Assembly: GCF_000699445.3 (NCBI RefSeq)
Contig: NC_067196.1
Coordinates: forward strand, 91,297,364 to 91,361,363
Source of the DNA: Schistosoma haematobium
Taxonomy: Eukaryota; Platyhelminthes; Trematoda; Strigeidida; Schistosomatidae
Direction of reading: 5' to 3'
DNA length: 64,000 nucleotides
Notes under the pieces: model-generated
Told to the model about the DNA's origin: nothing
Database searches by the model: none
The model's input: only the letters and a program-made list of their open reading frames with translations
Program-made: the position numbers and the translations under genes
In this document: piece by piece, positions 24,105 to 35,757 of the stretch
How positions within the stretch are numbered: the first letter of the stretch is position 1
How the letters are laid out: every line of letters begins with the position of its first letter

Positions 24105-24310
24105 TAGATGAATAATGGCGAGCGGTGAGATCCAGTTGGAGGTGTGTTTCGTCCTATTTGAGATTCATCAGTTGGATATACTGCACCTCAGGGTTGATAT
24201 TCATTCAGTACCATTCGCTTATAAAGCTTGTGATCTAAGTCGATATCGAGGCAGTTCGCATAGGATACACATATATCCATATGTGATTGATCACTTTCAG
24301 TCGTAAAACA
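24105..24310 (-). repeat. S1 (Sm-alpha-like) element
   Basis: Hammerhead on -: core CTGATGA and GAAAC kept, but the cleavage triplet is CTC and stem I is broken. The right part matches the 7.9-kb arm (GTGATTGATCACTTTCAGTC). Confidence 0.65.
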
Positions 24311-24342
24311 ACAATAAGAAGATACAAATAAACAATATCAAA

Positions 24343-24555
24343 TGTTAAGTGCTCGCGAGCGAAACCAGTAGTTCCTGAGTTTGAATCTCTCAGGGGGCGA
24401 GGTCATGGATGCGCATGGCTTAGGAGTCCCACAATAGGACGAAACAGCCATCCAGTGCTTCCGAGTTTTCCATGGTGTTCTAGCTTCAATTGACTCATGA
24501 TCTTAACCATTGAAATTACTATAATATCCATACAAAGCCCCTTCTGATATAATAT
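24343..24555 (+). repeat. S2 element, partial
   Basis: tRNA-like 3' half, hammerhead with CTTAGGA (one base off) and GACGAAACAGCC, and inverted end GACTCATGATC. Confidence 0.7.
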
Positions 24556-25327
24556 TAAATGTATTTTACATTTGATTCATAAGTAGCTCACTTGAATATT
24601 AAACACAATTCAACTAACCTCAATGAAACATTTAAATTTTGAACATTCATTTCATCCATTTCTATCTGATCAATTCTGACAGAAAATTAATAAAGAACAA
24701 GATTCATTAACTGACACTTAGCAATTAACCAGTATATATATATTTTTTCTTTTAATGTCTATCATCTTAGTTGACAAGTTACTTTTCTTATTAGGGCGGA
24801 ACATTCATTGTATCTATTCACTTAGATATATAGTTCATTTGACCTGATGACAGAAATGTAATAGACTAAAGCCCTATTAACATATATATGTATATACATA
24901 TATTGGTGATTTCTAATTACTGTTTCATTAACCTACCCTTAATCTCAAAGAATTTTTTTTTAAAGGGGAAAAGAAATTGAAACAAATCCAAATCAATTTT
25001 TCTTTTCTTCAATCGTTAACTTAACGGTCACCTGAGAAAATAAACACAATTCTAATTTTCATAAGAATTGTTGTTAAGTAACTACAAGAGTGATAAGCAA
25101 AATGATAAGAATAAATAGAAAGAGAGAGAGGGAGTGTGTGTGTGTGTGTGTGTGTGTGAAGAAGGGAGATGGGAAGAGAGAGAGAGGAGGGAGAGTGAGA
25201 AAGACTAGGTTTATCACTTCTTTAATTATGATAGTTATGATTGTTTCTCGTCATAATATATATTCATTCTATTATGCTCAACTAGTTAGTATAACCATTA
25301 TATTAATCGTTAAGGTTATTAGTAACT
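24556..25327. other. Non-coding with AG/TG microsatellite
   Basis: AT-rich. GA and GT repeats at about 25118-25203 account for the low-complexity ORF here. Confidence 0.55.
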
Positions 25328-25690
25328 ACTAGGGAAGCCGTGACCAGTGGAGCTAATCCGTGTCGGGTAGAAACAGGTGTTTACCTCAGTACAATGGAAG
25401 ATGGTGGCACAACTTGGTGGATTGGTTGAGCTTGGACATTAACACCACTGGATGCCGGCCAGCTGAGTGATCCAGTAGGTTAAGCGTTCGCACGAGAGAC
25501 TGAAGGTCCTGGGTTCGAATCCCGCGAGTGAGATCGTGGACACGCACTATCGAGGAGTCCCACAATAGAACGAAACGGCCGTCCAATGCTTCCGGGTTTT
25601 CAATGATTGTCTAACATCAATCGGCTCATGATCTCAATAAAAAAACTTAACAATCTCCACAACCCCTGAACTGATACTATATTTATGTAA
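25328..25690 (+). repeat. Full S2 element (variant b)
   Basis: Head CCGTGACCAGTGGAGC, A box region, B box GGTTCGAATCCC at 25512-25523, hammerhead with ATCGAGGA (core broken) and GAAACGGCCGTC, inverted end ATCGGCTCATGATCTC and tail AATCTCCACAACCCC. Confidence 0.8.
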
Positions 25691-25794
25691 GTAAACAAAT
25701 TGAAATAAGTAAACATTTGTTTATTATTTAAAAAGTGAAGATTTATGATGAATATCTAATGAAAAGCTGTGATCAATGTATAAAACTAATAGGC

Positions 25795-26345
25795 TCTTCG
25801 TGGAGTTTAGTTCTTCGTGTTAAATGATTTCGTCATGGAGCTTCCATTGTTCTTCTAAACAACATCATTAGCATAAAATTCACTTTGAAGTGAAGTGTTC
25901 GAATTCGTTCACATATTGTATTGAACCAGAACACAATTGGGGATATACGTATTCATTTGAATACAAAATTACAGAATTTCCTGGTAAAATCTGAGAACCA
26001 TACAGTAAATTACTTCGTTTGCAATATATCAGTCAATCGTCTCAAATTTCATTGTTCTTTCGTTTCCACATCAATCATTCTTTGTCCTCGTTCTCCTTTG
26101 TTTGATCTTCTTAACCTTCTGCTGCCAGGTATTTCACTTTCGATTGATGATACATACTACTTATGTATGTTGACTTCAGTGGCACATCCCACAATGTGAC
26201 TCCCAGCTTGTGCTGTGGAGAAATTCGAACACTTCAGTTCTATTTGGATTCTAAGCTGATGATGTCGTTCAGAAGAATGATGAAAGCTCCATGACCAAAC
26301 TATCCAGCTCAGAGAACAAAACTCCACCAAAATCATCCACCTCAT
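25795..26345. repeat. Inverted repeat with Penelope-associated hammerhead-like core
   Basis: Left arm about 25795-25910 is the reverse complement of right arm about 26215-26340. The right arm has CTGATGA (26256-26262), a 7-pair stem II closed by AGAA, GAAA (26282-26285) and AGCTC (26306-26310). The same block borders the Penelope RT at 60.1 and 60.5 kb. Confidence 0.6.
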
Positions 26346-26934
26346 CTATAAACATTCTCCACCATATTCGTTATGAAACTATTACTGAAATAATAAAAAC
26401 AGAGAGAGAAAAGTTGGAGATCCGAACAAATACTCAAGAATTTGAGAGTAAAACTCCAAGTGATCTATCTCTATTCATGTTTTTTTTAAAATGAACTATT
26501 AATTTAATTGAAGTACTGTAGTTAAAAAGCCTTACGTTGAGTATTTACTAACATGTACTAGGATGTGTGAGATTAAGGAATCAAGAAATCTATTGGCATC
26601 AACATTCTTTCTCACCTGGTAGACAGTAAACAGTACATGAAAGTAGAAGGAGACTTCATGATTCTGTGTTTGCGTCAAGTACCTGATAATCTACCTAAAG
26701 TAGCAATACCTGTTGAACCTAATGATGAATTTAATAAAAATAAATGTTCGCTTAAATAGTCTTTGATTTTAGTTGCTCACTAAAGACTTTTAAGCCAATA
26801 TGTGTGTGAAATGCTTTGAAAGGAATAATGTTGATTCACCATGAATGCTACACAGTAATATTTCTATGACTGGACAAATTATGTGTAAGCATTCAAATAA
26901 TTGAATAACTTTACTATATGTGTGTTGTGAGCTA
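26346..26934. other. Unclassified non-coding
   Basis: No gene or repeat recognised. Short open frames look random. Confidence 0.45.
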
Positions 26935-27250
26935 CTTATAACTATATAAGTAGTATATAAAGATAGTCAGGAATAGAATGTATTACAATGGAAGATAGAG
27001 AAGGAAAGAACGGGAACGGAAGGCAATTGATATGAAAATTCAGGAACAATGAACTCTGAGACGATGGATCGATATTTGCAAAAGAAACAGTTAAGTTTGA
27101 GACGATTGGTTAATATTTTGCAAATGAAGTATTTACCGTATGGTCATCAGATTTCAGTGGGATGTTCTGCAATGTCATGTTTAAATACATTCGTTTGTTC
27201 CACTTGTGTTCTTCTTGGTTGCATCTCATCGAACAGTTTGATAGAAACTA
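26935..27250. repeat. Dispersed repeat Y, second copy
   Basis: Matches 13055-13290 in part. Internally GAGACGATGG..TATTTGCAAA is repeated as GAGACGATTGG..TTTTGCAAATG. Confidence 0.5.
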
Positions 27251-27451
27251 TTCACCAAATCTTAAATATTATTGACATACGCACACACAAACACAAATCC
27301 GTTCCTATTCACAAGGAACTTTTTACATTATTCTTATCTTACTGACTTGTATATTCCTATTTACTAAAATTAACATTTGAATGTGATTGGGTATGCTTGA
27401 AGTGTAGATTTGATTATTACAATCTATATATTCTTCGACAATTTTAATCTT

Positions 27452-27745
27452 TGTTGAGATCACGAATCGATCCAAGTTAGACAACCATTTCAATGCTGTG
27501 GATAATAGATGACCGTTTCTTCCTTGTATGAGACTCCTCGGAAGTGTGTATCTATGCTTTCGCAGGTGGGAATCAAACCCAGTTCAATGGTTTAGAGATT
27601 AACCTTTCACGAGAATGGCCGAAGCTTTTGAGTTCGATTTCCACTCCCGACGTCGTGCATGCGCATTACTGAGGAGTTCTATACAGGGGAGAAACGACAG
27701 TCTAGTTCCCGTAGCTTTACAATAGTTGTCTAACTCAGATTTTAG
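27452..27745. repeat. S2-type element with both hammerhead ends
   Basis: - strand module at about 27510-27545 (ACCGTTTCTTCC, GAGACTCCTCGG), tRNA-like middle, and + strand module 27664-27715 with CTGAGGA, GAAAC, GTC and partial stem I. Ends inverted. Confidence 0.7.
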
Positions 27746-28439
27746 TGAAACTAAAAAATCTTCACAATTCATACTGACAATTTTGGTTTTGATGACTACC
27801 TGATGAAATCTAGACAAGATTCCTACAAGAAACCTTAGAATTACTTACATTTCAATCGCTAAGATAGAACAATGAGAAAACAGATTTGATCTGAAAAATG
27901 TTCTGTATACATTTCGATGCAATCAAGAGTCATTGAACACGTGCCTAGATGGTTTCAAAATCAATCTGTGTCGAATGATCCAATCAATGTGGGAGGTAGA
28001 AAACCATTTTCATCAATAGCGAAACATATAATTGGAACGGGGCACAAAATTTGCAATTAATACATCTTTTAAAACGTTGTGTAGAAATTGTCAAGGACGA
28101 GTTCTCAGATTCAACCCCCTCCCCCTAATGTGTACAAAAACAATTTGTCATAACCTTGAATTTACCCTGGTAATCCTCAATGAGGATCTAATCGAAAACA
28201 ATATTGTTCACTTATATATGTTGTTCTAAATCGTTAAGTCATTCTATCGCCTAGGATAACGCGATCATTTGTTATTTTTCCTATACGATGTAAAATTGTT
28301 TCTCTCCCGTTTGTTACTTTTTTTACTTGAACTTTCATTTAATTGACCTTCATTGCTTTTCATATAATAATGTCGTAACAGACATATGTGTGACCAGATT
28401 GTTCGTAATGTATAGCACAAATACATCACATTTTTCAGA
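27746..28439. other. Unclassified non-coding
   Basis: No gene seen. Confidence 0.45.
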
Positions 28440-28665
28440 TCACCTTGAAGCATTGGACGTCCATTTCGTCCTATTATGGGATTCCTCAGCAGTGCTTATC
28501 CACGGTCGCGAACTGCAAGATTCAAATCAAGGACTTATCAGTTTCACGCGTGAGCTGTCAACCACTAGACTAGTGAGCCAGCCGGCATCTAACGTTGTCA
28601 ATGTCTAAATTCAATTGACTCATGAATTTAACTATTAAATTACTATAATATCCAAAAAACTCCTC
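28440..28665 (-). repeat. S2 element (variant a)
   Basis: The hammerhead on - keeps CTGAGGA, GAAA and GTC with one mismatch each in stems I and II. A box and B box remnants follow. Confidence 0.72.
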
Positions 28666-28734
28666 TCTGATTAGTTCATTTAATTACGAAACTGCTTTCA
28701 TCCTTTTTTGTAACTAATATTAACAACTAACTAC

Positions 28735-28910
28735 TTACTTGCTTTACTTACTTACTTACTAACTTACTAACTTACTTACGCTTGTTACCAACAATGGAGC
28801 ATAGGCTACAGACCAGCCTTCTCCAACCCACTCTATCCTGGGCCTTCCTATCTGGTTCTATCCAATTTTTGTTCATTTTTCTCATGTCTGTCTCTATTTC
28901 TCGACGTAAT
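28735..28910 (-). mobile_element. Short RTE 3' fragment
   Basis: A (CTTA)n tail at 28735-28780 and about 130 bp of 3' end, stopping at TTTCTCGACGTAATG. Confidence 0.85.
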
Positions 28911-29279
28911 GAAGCAATAACAACTATATACTTCTAATTCAATTAGATACTAATGAATTTGTAATAGAATAAAAATAGTAATGTTTTCACTGAAATCATT
29001 TAATACTTTATACTACTTAAAATACTTATCTAAAATACAATTCGATTCGTAATCACTATGACGTAATAATAAACGTTATCTGAAATAAATGACAGGACAA
29101 TAGATTCTTCGATAACTGTTCACTTATCTGAAATCTTCTATTCACCAATAATTGACATATTTATATTTAACTACCATAATTAATCCCAATAGTATATACA
29201 TCAATAAAGAATAAACCTACCATTAAATTACCATTTATATTGAACTGTTTTAATTTATATTACTTACTTACTTACTTAC

Positions 29280-29741
29280 TTACTTACGCCTGTTACTCCT
29301 CGTGAAGGAGCATAGGCCACTCACCAGCATTCTCCATCCAACCCTGTCCTGGGCAATCCTTTCCAGCTCCGTCCAGTTGTAATTCATCCTTTTCATATCT
29401 GCTTCTACTATCCGACGCAATGTGTTCTTTGGCCTTCCTCTTCTCCGCTTCCCCTCAGGGTTCCAAGTTAGGGCTTGCCTCGTGATGCAGTTTGATGATT
29501 TACGTAATGTATGTCCTATCCATTTCCATCGTCTTTTCCTAATTTCCTCTTCAGCTGGAAGCTGGTTTGTTCTCTCCCACAGAAGGCTGTTGCTGATGGT
29601 ATCTGGCCAATGGATGTTGAGTATCTTGCGTAGACAGCTATTTATAAATACTTTTACTTTCTTGATGATGGTTGTTGTAGTTCTCCAAGTTTCAGCTCCA
29701 TACAGTAGAACTGCCTTGACGTTCGTATTGAAGATTCTCAC
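29280..29741 (-). CDS. RTE C-terminal module in the +1 frame (copy 1)
   Basis: About 153 codons continuing the RTE protein but shifted by one base relative to the 870-aa frame; the changeover is near 29750. Conserved stretches: [78 protein letters not shown]. This module is joined in frame in RTE proteins of other animals as I recall. Its function is not established. It ends at SNRRK just before the (TAAG)n tail. Confidence 0.85.
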   Translation of the reverse strand: MRIFNTNVKAVLLYGAETWRTTTTIIKKVKVFINSCLRKILNIHWPDTISNSLLWERTNQLPAEEEIRKRRWKWIGHTLRKSSNCITRQALTWNPEGKRRRGRPKNTLRRIVEADMKRMNYNWTELERIAQDRVGWRMLVSGLCSFTRSNRRK

Positions 29742-32304
29742 TTTGATATTGCTTGACAGACAGTTGTTTGGAGTTCCATATGTTCTTCAATTGTAGGAAT
29801 GCGACCCTTGCTTTGCCGATCCTCGCCTTTACGTCTGCATCTGAACCTCCTTGTTCATCGATGATGCTTCCCAGGTATGTGAAGGACTCCACATCTTCCA
29901 GAGTTTCGCCATCAAGAGTGATTGGATTGCTGTTCTCCGCCTTGAATTTGAGGACCTTGGTTTTCCCCTTGTGTATGCTGAGGCCTACTGATGCAGAGAC
30001 TGCTGCTACACTGGCTGTCTTCATCTGCATCTGCTCGTGTGTACGTAATAGGAGGGCTAGGTCATCTGCGAATTCCAAATCGTCTAATTGATTCTGAGCT
30101 GTCCATTGTATTCCGTGTTTTTCGTCAGATGTCGAGGTCTTCATAATCCAGTCGACCACCAGAAGAAAGAGGAAGGGAGAGAGTAAACAGCCTTGTCTGA
30201 CTCCAGTCCTTACTTCGAATGCATCTGTCAGCTGTCCTCCATGCACGACTTTGCACTGTAGTCCGTCGTATGAGTTCCGGATAATGTTGACAATCTTCTC
30301 AGGAACTCCGTAGTGTCGCAGAAGTTTCCATAATGTCCTCCTATCTACACTGTTGAATGCCTTTTCATAATCAATGAAGTTGATGTATAGTGATGAGTTC
30401 CACTCAACTGATTGTTCGACGATGATCCGTAGTGTTGCAATTTGGTCTGTGCACGACCGATCCTTACGGAATCCAGCTTGTTGATCTCGAAGTTGGGCGT
30501 CTACTGCATCCTTCATCCGGTTAAGCAACACTCTGTTGAAGACTTTCCTTGGTATTGACAGTAGTGTAATGCCTCTGTAGTTTTCACATTTGCTCAGATC
30601 TCCTTTCTTTGGAATCTTGACGAGGTGTCCTTCTCTCCAGTCCATCGGCACTTGTTCCTCCTCCCAAATCTTTTTGAATAGAAGGTGAAGCATGCTTGTG
30701 GTTGCTTCGATGTCTGATTTCAGTGCTTCAGCTGGTATGTTGTCGGGTCCTGCTGCTTTCCCGTTCTTGATTTGTCTGACGGCTATTCTAATTTCTTCCG
30801 TCGTTGGTGGGTTGACATCTATAGGAAGATCTGTGTGTGCTGCTTCGATGTCCGGTGGATTCATTGGAGCCGGCCTATTCAGGATTTCCTCGAAGTATTC
30901 TACCCATCTGTTTCGCTGTTGTTGAATTTCGGTGATTGGCTTGCCTTCTTTGCCTTTGACCGGCCTCTCTGGTTTACTGTATTTTCCTGATAGTTTCTTC
31001 GTTGTATCGTAAAGCTGTTTCATATTTCCTTCTCTAGCAGCTTTTTCTGCCGTCGTTGCTAGTTCTTCCACGTATTTCTTCTTGTCGGCTCTAATGCTCC
31101 TCTTCACTTGTTTGTTTGCTTCTATGTATTCAGCTTGTGCTTGGACTTTCTCTGCTCGTGTTCGGCTGTTGTTAACTACTGCCTTCTTGTTCTTCCTTTC
31201 TTTGATCTTGTCCAGTGTTTCTGTAGAGATCCATTCCTTATGATGATGTTTCTTTAGGCCCAGAACCTCTTTGCACGTTGAAATTAATGCTTCCTTGATG
31301 CCTTTCCAGTTGTCCTCCATACTAGTTTCTTCTTCCTTCAGTAGATCTTGTAAGGCTTGAAACCTGTTGTTGAGAGCTATCTTGAATTCATTGAGTTTGT
31401 CAGTATCTCGAGGGAAGGCTGTATTGAACCTTTGTATTGCTGTTTGTCCACTTGTCCAGTTCTTTTTCAGCTTCAGTTTTAAATTGGCTACAACCAGGTG
31501 GTGATCTGAAGCTACGTCAGCACCTCTCCTGGTTCTCACATCTTCCATTGTCCTTCGGAATTTTTTGTTGATGCAAATATGATCGATTTGGTTCTCTGTA
31601 GTGTGGTCCGGTGAGATCCATGTAGCCTTGTGTATACGTTTGTGTGGAAATATTGTGCCTCCTATGACTAATTTGTTGAATGCACATAGATTTTCAAATC
31701 TTTCTCCATTTTCGTTCCTCTCTCCCAGTCCATGTCGTCCCATAATATCTTCATATCCAGTGTTGTCTATTCCGACTTTGGCATTTAGATCTCCCATCAG
31801 AATAGTTAGGTCCTTCCTTGGGCATTTCTCAATGATTGACTGCAGCCGCTCGTAGAAATGATCTTTAATTTCGTCGTTGCTATCATTGGTGGGTGCATAA
31901 CATTGGATAATATTCATTAAGATCCCCTCCTTCTTTGTTTTGAATGATGCTTTGAAGATTCTGGATCCGTGAGACTCCCATCCTACAAGTGCATTTCGTG
32001 CTACTTTGGACAGCATAAGAGCGACTCCCTGAGTGTGTGGAGCATTTTCCTCTTCGTGACCGGAGTATAGCAGCATCTCTCCCGTAGCTAGCCTTTTCTG
32101 TCCAGCTTGGGTCCAGTGGGTTTCGCTGATTCCCAGTACTGCTAAGTTGTATCTCCTCATTTCCATTGCTATTTGACTGGCCTTCCCGGTTTCCCACATT
32201 GTTCGAACGTTCCATGTACCTATAAAAATTTTTGCTCTAGTTGTTAGAAGGGGCATCGGCCTCGTGGCTTCCGAAGGAACTCGGCTTTCACCATGGAGCG
32301 TCAT
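29692..32304 (-). CDS. RTE endonuclease-reverse transcriptase, 870 aa (copy 1)
   Basis: Polyprotein for target-primed reverse transcription. The N-terminal apurinic-type endonuclease (about residues 25-275) shows GTWNVRTM at 29-36, LGISETHW at 57-64, GDLN at 171-174, QIDHI near 240 and SDHH at 266-269. The reverse transcriptase (about 495-790) shows [16 protein letters not shown], motif A FIDYEKAF with Asp645, motif [11 protein letters not shown] at 701-710 and motif C FADD at 745-748. After a YLGSIIDE segment the frame runs off at residue about 852 and stops at 870. The conserved C-terminal module follows one base out of phase (29280-29741). Motif A has AFNSVD where copy 2 has AFDSVD, but the catalytic Asp is present. 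RTE clade is my reading of the order and motifs. Confidence 0.93.
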   Translation of the reverse strand: MTLHGESRVPSEATRPMPLLTTRAKIFIGTWNVRTMWETGKASQIAMEMRRYNLAVLGISETHWTQAGQKRLATGEMLLYSGHEEENAPHTQGVALMLSKVARNALVGWESHGSRIFKASFKTKKEGILMNIIQCYAPTNDSNDEIKDHFYERLQSIIEKCPRKDLTILMGDLNAKVGIDNTGYEDIMGRHGLGERNENGERFENLCAFNKLVIGGTIFPHKRIHKATWISPDHTTENQIDHICINKKFRRTMEDVRTRRGADVASDHHLVVANLKLKLKKNWTSGQTAIQRFNTAFPRDTDKLNEFKIALNNRFQALQDLLKEEETSMEDNWKGIKEALISTCKEVLGLKKHHHKEWISTETLDKIKERKNKKAVVNNSRTRAEKVQAQAEYIEANKQVKRSIRADKKKYVEELATTAEKAAREGNMKQLYDTTKKLSGKYSKPERPVKGKEGKPITEIQQQRNRWVEYFEEILNRPAPMNPPDIEAAHTDLPIDVNPPTTEEIRIAVRQIKNGKAAGPDNIPAEALKSDIEATTSMLHLLFKKIWEEEQVPMDWREGHLVKIPKKGDLSKCENYRGITLLSIPRKVFNRVLLNRMKDAVDAQLRDQQAGFRKDRSCTDQIATLRIIVEQSVEWNSSLYINFIDYEKAFNSVDRRTLWKLLRHYGVPEKIVNIIRNSYDGLQCKVVHGGQLTDAFEVRTGVRQGCLLSPFLFLLVVDWIMKTSTSDEKHGIQWTAQNQLDDLEFADDLALLLRTHEQMQMKTASVAAVSASVGLSIHKGKTKVLKFKAENSNPITLDGETLEDVESFTYLGSIIDEQGGSDADVKARIGKARVAFLQLKNIWNSKQLSVKQYQSENLQYERQGSSTVWS

Positions 32305-32536
32305 AATTCTTCTAACTGAAGACCTTCTAACTCCCAGGGCAGAGTTTAAATGGTTTGGATTATTTTTTCTGGTAAGCGTTTTTTAGTGAGTTAGTTTTCT
32401 ACGGGATGGGGACGCTAACCCCATGCCCAACCCTCCTCCTTTATCCGGGCTTGGGACCGGCAGTAACCCTGTCAGAGCTACAGGCGGAGTTGTTTTAATT
32501 TATATGTCTGTATGAAAATAAGATTAATGCTAAGTA

Positions 32537-32544
32537 ATTGCTTG

Positions 32545-32579
<35 letters not shown>

Positions 32580-32580
32580 T

Positions 32581-32623
<43 letters not shown>

Positions 32624-33015
32624 CTGTTACCACTCGTCATGGAGCATAGGTCAACAATCAGTAGTCTCCATCCAACCCTGTCCCAAGCAGTTCTTTCCAG
32701 TTGCTATTCATTATTTTCATATCTGCTCGTATTTCCCGACGTAGTGTGTTCTTAGCTCTTCCTCTTTTCCTTTTCCCTTCAGGATTACAAGTTAGCACTT
32801 GCCTCATGATGTACTTTGATGATTTTCTTAATGTATGTCCTATCCACTTTCAACGTCTTTTCCTAATTTCCTCTTTAGCTGGAAATTGATTTGTTCTCTC
32901 TCACAGTAGGCTGTTGCTAATGGTATTCGACCAATAGATGTTGACTATCTTGTGTAAACTACTATTTATAAATACTTGTACATGCTTGACGATGGTTGTG
33001 GTAGTTCTCCATATT
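32537..33015 (-). mobile_element. RTE 3' fragment with long CTTA tail
   Basis: The tail of about 85 bases of CTTA units (32537-32622) is the longest in the window. The 3' module follows to GGTAGTTCTCCATATT. It lies only 46 bp from the 5' end of copy 1. Confidence 0.88.
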
Positions 33016-33604
33016 TGGTTGCTAACTGATAGTTAGTCAATATTATGATGGAACGAGCTTTGATTTACTTAGCTTTGTGTTATACTGATCCTTATCAGTA
33101 ATATAAATGAACAGTTTGTTGTATTTACAACATAGAAACCAAAAACTTAGGTGTATAATGAGTACTTAATGTCTTAAATAACTTCAAGGATATATATATG
33201 TATATATAACCAACATCAGTGAATTTTGTTACTAGGGTGATCAAAACGAACTTATTAACTTCTCCATTCAGAATAAATATTCACAGAAGAATGAATGACA
33301 TCACATTACCAGTCCTTTTTATTTCAATATTATTTCTGTTATGTGCTCGGAACGAGATGAGTTTGTTTAACTCAAGGAATAATGTTCATTTTATGAGATT
33401 AAGTAATCGGTCTTGATGAGTACTGTCAATGAAATTGAATAGTTAGGTTTTAAGGTCCTGACATTTACTTACATCTACTAAATGTTTTGGTTAAAGGTTA
33501 TATTTGTTAGCTGAATGATAGCATAATATTCCCTACTGATAAGGTCTGGTTACTGCTAAGGATTAGTTAAAATCAGAAAGGGTTTTTTTTTGAAAATTGT
33601 ATTT
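33016..33604. other. Non-coding, AT-rich
   Basis: Nothing recognised. Confidence 0.45.
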
Positions 33605-33875
33605 ATTCAATAGTTGAATTCATGATTCGATTAAAGTTAGAGATAGTAACTTACTAAAGCCAATGGTGGACAGTGGTGCGATTTCGTGGATTGGTTGAAG
33701 TTAGACATTAACACCGTCGGATGACGGCTCAGTGGTCTAGAAGTTAATTGCTCGCGCGCGAGACTGATAGGTCCTAGGTTTGAGTCTCACGAAGCGACAT
33801 CGTGGGTGCGCACTGATGAGGAGTCTTACAATAGGACGAAACGACAGTCCAGTGCTTTCAGATTTTCAATTATAT
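33605..33875 (+). repeat. S2 element just upstream of exon B
   Basis: GGATTGGTTGAAGTTAGACA, A box GCTCAGTGGTCTAG, B box GGTTTGAGTC, then GCACTGATGAGGAG and GACGAAACGACAGTCCAGTG. Ends about 60 bp before exon B. Confidence 0.78.
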
Positions 33876-33932
33876 TTTAATAATATTGTCTATTTTATTT
33901 ATATAATCTTGTTGTTGGTATGTTTTTGATAG

Positions 33933-34160
33933 GTTGAACCATGTTGTTGGATGACATATACATCACATCGTGAAACTCAAGAAACACTTCAAATATTAAA
34001 TGATTTAGATTTAGATACAGAAAGGAGAACTGACGAAGAATTATATTCAAAATTTGGTTGGGATGATGCATATCAATCTGGTAAATTAACTTTATGGCAA
34101 AGGTATAAACCAAAAATTTGGATGTTATTCGATGAATGTTATTCATCATTAGGGGCAAAG
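33933..34160 (+). CDS. Shaw: Shaw-type Kv channel, coding exon B (T1 end and T1-S1 linker)
   Basis: Second coding exon, residues 94-169, acceptor TTGATAG at 33932 and donor GTAAGT at 34161, phase 0 at both ends. It opens with VEPCCWMTYTSHRETQ; Cys97-Cys98 complete the H-x5-C-x20-CC zinc site begun in exon A, so the metal site is split by a 15.4-kb intron. The remainder is the acidic linker (TERRTDEELYSKFGWDDAY) and the pre-S1 helix with LWQRYKPKIWMLFDE, typical of Kv channels just before S1. An S2-family hammerhead repeat ends about 60 bp upstream. No frame damage is visible. The first Met in the exon, at 33951, is internal and is not a start. Confidence 0.95.
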
Positions 34161-34821
34161 GTAAGTGAATTTACTTCTATAAATCTACATTGATCAGATA
34201 ATCTGTATGTAACGAACGTGAAAGAACAAAGAATCGATGAATGTGTTTCATTGTACATTAAGTGTAACTTCGTTAACAAGAATAGTTGCAGTAATAATTA
34301 TCAGTCGAGGTTGTGGAACATGATGGTTTAACTATATTATTTAAAATCAGTAATGGTTAGCTAAAGAAAGAAGAGATTCATCTTACGGCGTTGAGTGTAC
34401 TTGTTGTAGGTTTTAGATGATATGTCATGATTTCATTAACTGTCACCTTTGGACTGTAATTTCATGAACATAGACATTTTCACTCAACAATTCATGGCTA
34501 GATTTAAGTTACTTCTGAATGTCTATTCTGGCTAGATAGCTTTAGTTGCGTGAATCAAATAATAAACTAATTTTACTATGTAAAGCACAAGAAATGAAGT
34601 TTGTGTTTCGACAGAAAATTCCTCCTACTGTTCTATCCAATCATCTCATTAATGAAACATCCAGTAAAGGAATATGAAGCACTTAATGGATTTGTCTAAT
34701 AGGGCCCAGTAAGTCATTTTTGTGTTTCAGAACTATAAGATTACTGCCCACGTTGTAACAATAGAGTTATAACCAGTTCATGAAAATTTTTCTAAAGAAT
34801 CATCCTCTGGTTTTATCCAAG
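34161..34821. other. Intron sequence without recognised features
   Basis: Unique-looking, no ORF of note. Confidence 0.45.
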
Positions 34822-35225
34822 ACATTTATTTATTATTTATTTATTTACGCATATTACCCCTCGTGGACTGTCATAGGCCACCCACCAGCACTATTCATCC
34901 AACCCTGTCCTAGGTGGTCTTTCCTAGCTCTTTCCAGATGCTATTCATCATTTTTATATCTGCTTGCAATTCTTAACGTACTGTGTTCTTCGGTCTTCCT
35001 CTTTCTCGCTAAACTTCACGATTCCAAGTTAGTGCTTGCCTCATGATGCAGTTCGGTGATTTCCGTAATGTATGTCCTATCCACTTCCAACGTCTTTTCC
35101 TAATTTTCTCTTTATCTGGGAGCTGATTTATTCTCTCTCACAGTAGGCTGTTGCTCATAGTATCCGGTGAACGGATATTGAGTAATTTGAGTAGACAACT
35201 GTTTATAGATACTTGTACATTTCCT
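34822..35225 (-). mobile_element. RTE 3' fragment with ATTT tail
   Basis: 3' module to GTAGACAACTGTTTATAG. The tail is (TTTA)n instead of the usual (CTTA)n. Confidence 0.82.
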
Positions 35226-35597
35226 ATTCCTGTGTAGCAGCTAGATGAGCAGTGAATGCTTATTTTGACTTAACATGGAATTCCTATATGATTCCCATCT
35301 ACAATCTTATTAATGATTCCACTCCATAATTTAAAACTTGCTTAGTAGAGGATGATTATCCAAGGTAAATTTTATAGTAAATCTTAAGTTATTCACATCT
35401 TTCCATTTAACTGGGAAAAAATGTACTTCAGCTATCCTATTTGTATAAACTTCAAATGAATAATTTTGACAAATGTTTGATAAAAAGACTAAATCCCATG
35501 TATATTGCATAGATTTACTAAATTCTGTCAGTCTGTGAAGACCTCATCCTAATACCACTATTCTAGGAAGGTTAGAATAAACCTAACCCCTTCCCTA

Positions 35598-35757
35598 TCC
35601 GTGGGATAGTTCAGATGTAGGTCCTTGGTTCGAATCTCGCGGAGTGCGGGATCGTGGATGCGCACTGCTGAGGAGTCCCATACTAGGACGAAACGACCGT
35701 CTAGTGCTTCCAGGTTTTCCATGGTGGTCTCGCTTCAATTGACACATGATTTTAATC
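35598..35757 (+). repeat. S2 element, right part
   Basis: B box GGTTCGAATCTC, an intact hammerhead (35662-35707) and an inverted end CAATTGACACATGATTTT. Confidence 0.75.
35662..35707 (+). ncRNA. Minimal type I hammerhead, S2 type
   Basis: Stem I GCACTG (35662-35667, core CTGAGGA 35668-35674) pairs with TAGTGC (35702-35707) using one G-U. Stem II GTCC/GGAC is perfect. GAAA is intact, the stem III loop is GACC, and cleavage is expected after GTC at 35701. Confidence 0.68.

Larger units (their letters stand above)
29261..32490 (-). mobile_element. Full-length RTE-type non-LTR retrotransposon, copy 1
   Basis: Complete insertion, 5' end at 32490. It is flanked by a perfect 15-bp target-site duplication, TGTTTTAATTTATAT, at 29246-29260 and 32491-32505. 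Order on the - strand: about 186 bp of 5' UTR, a long endonuclease-reverse transcriptase frame, a C-terminal module in another frame, a short 3' end and a (TAAG)n tail. The intact duplication and near-intact frame indicate a young insertion. It lies in the intron between exons A and B, antisense to the channel gene. Confidence 0.96.

Noticed and set aside
26291..26494. 67-aa open frame (MTKLSSSENK...)
   Set aside because: Lies in the Penelope-associated inverted repeat, not conserved as protein among its copies.
32537..32622. Tandem CTTA array considered as CRISPR or satellite
   Set aside because: No spacers; it is the simple-repeat 3' tail of RTE pieces, also seen at 28735, 29261, 55938 and 60804.
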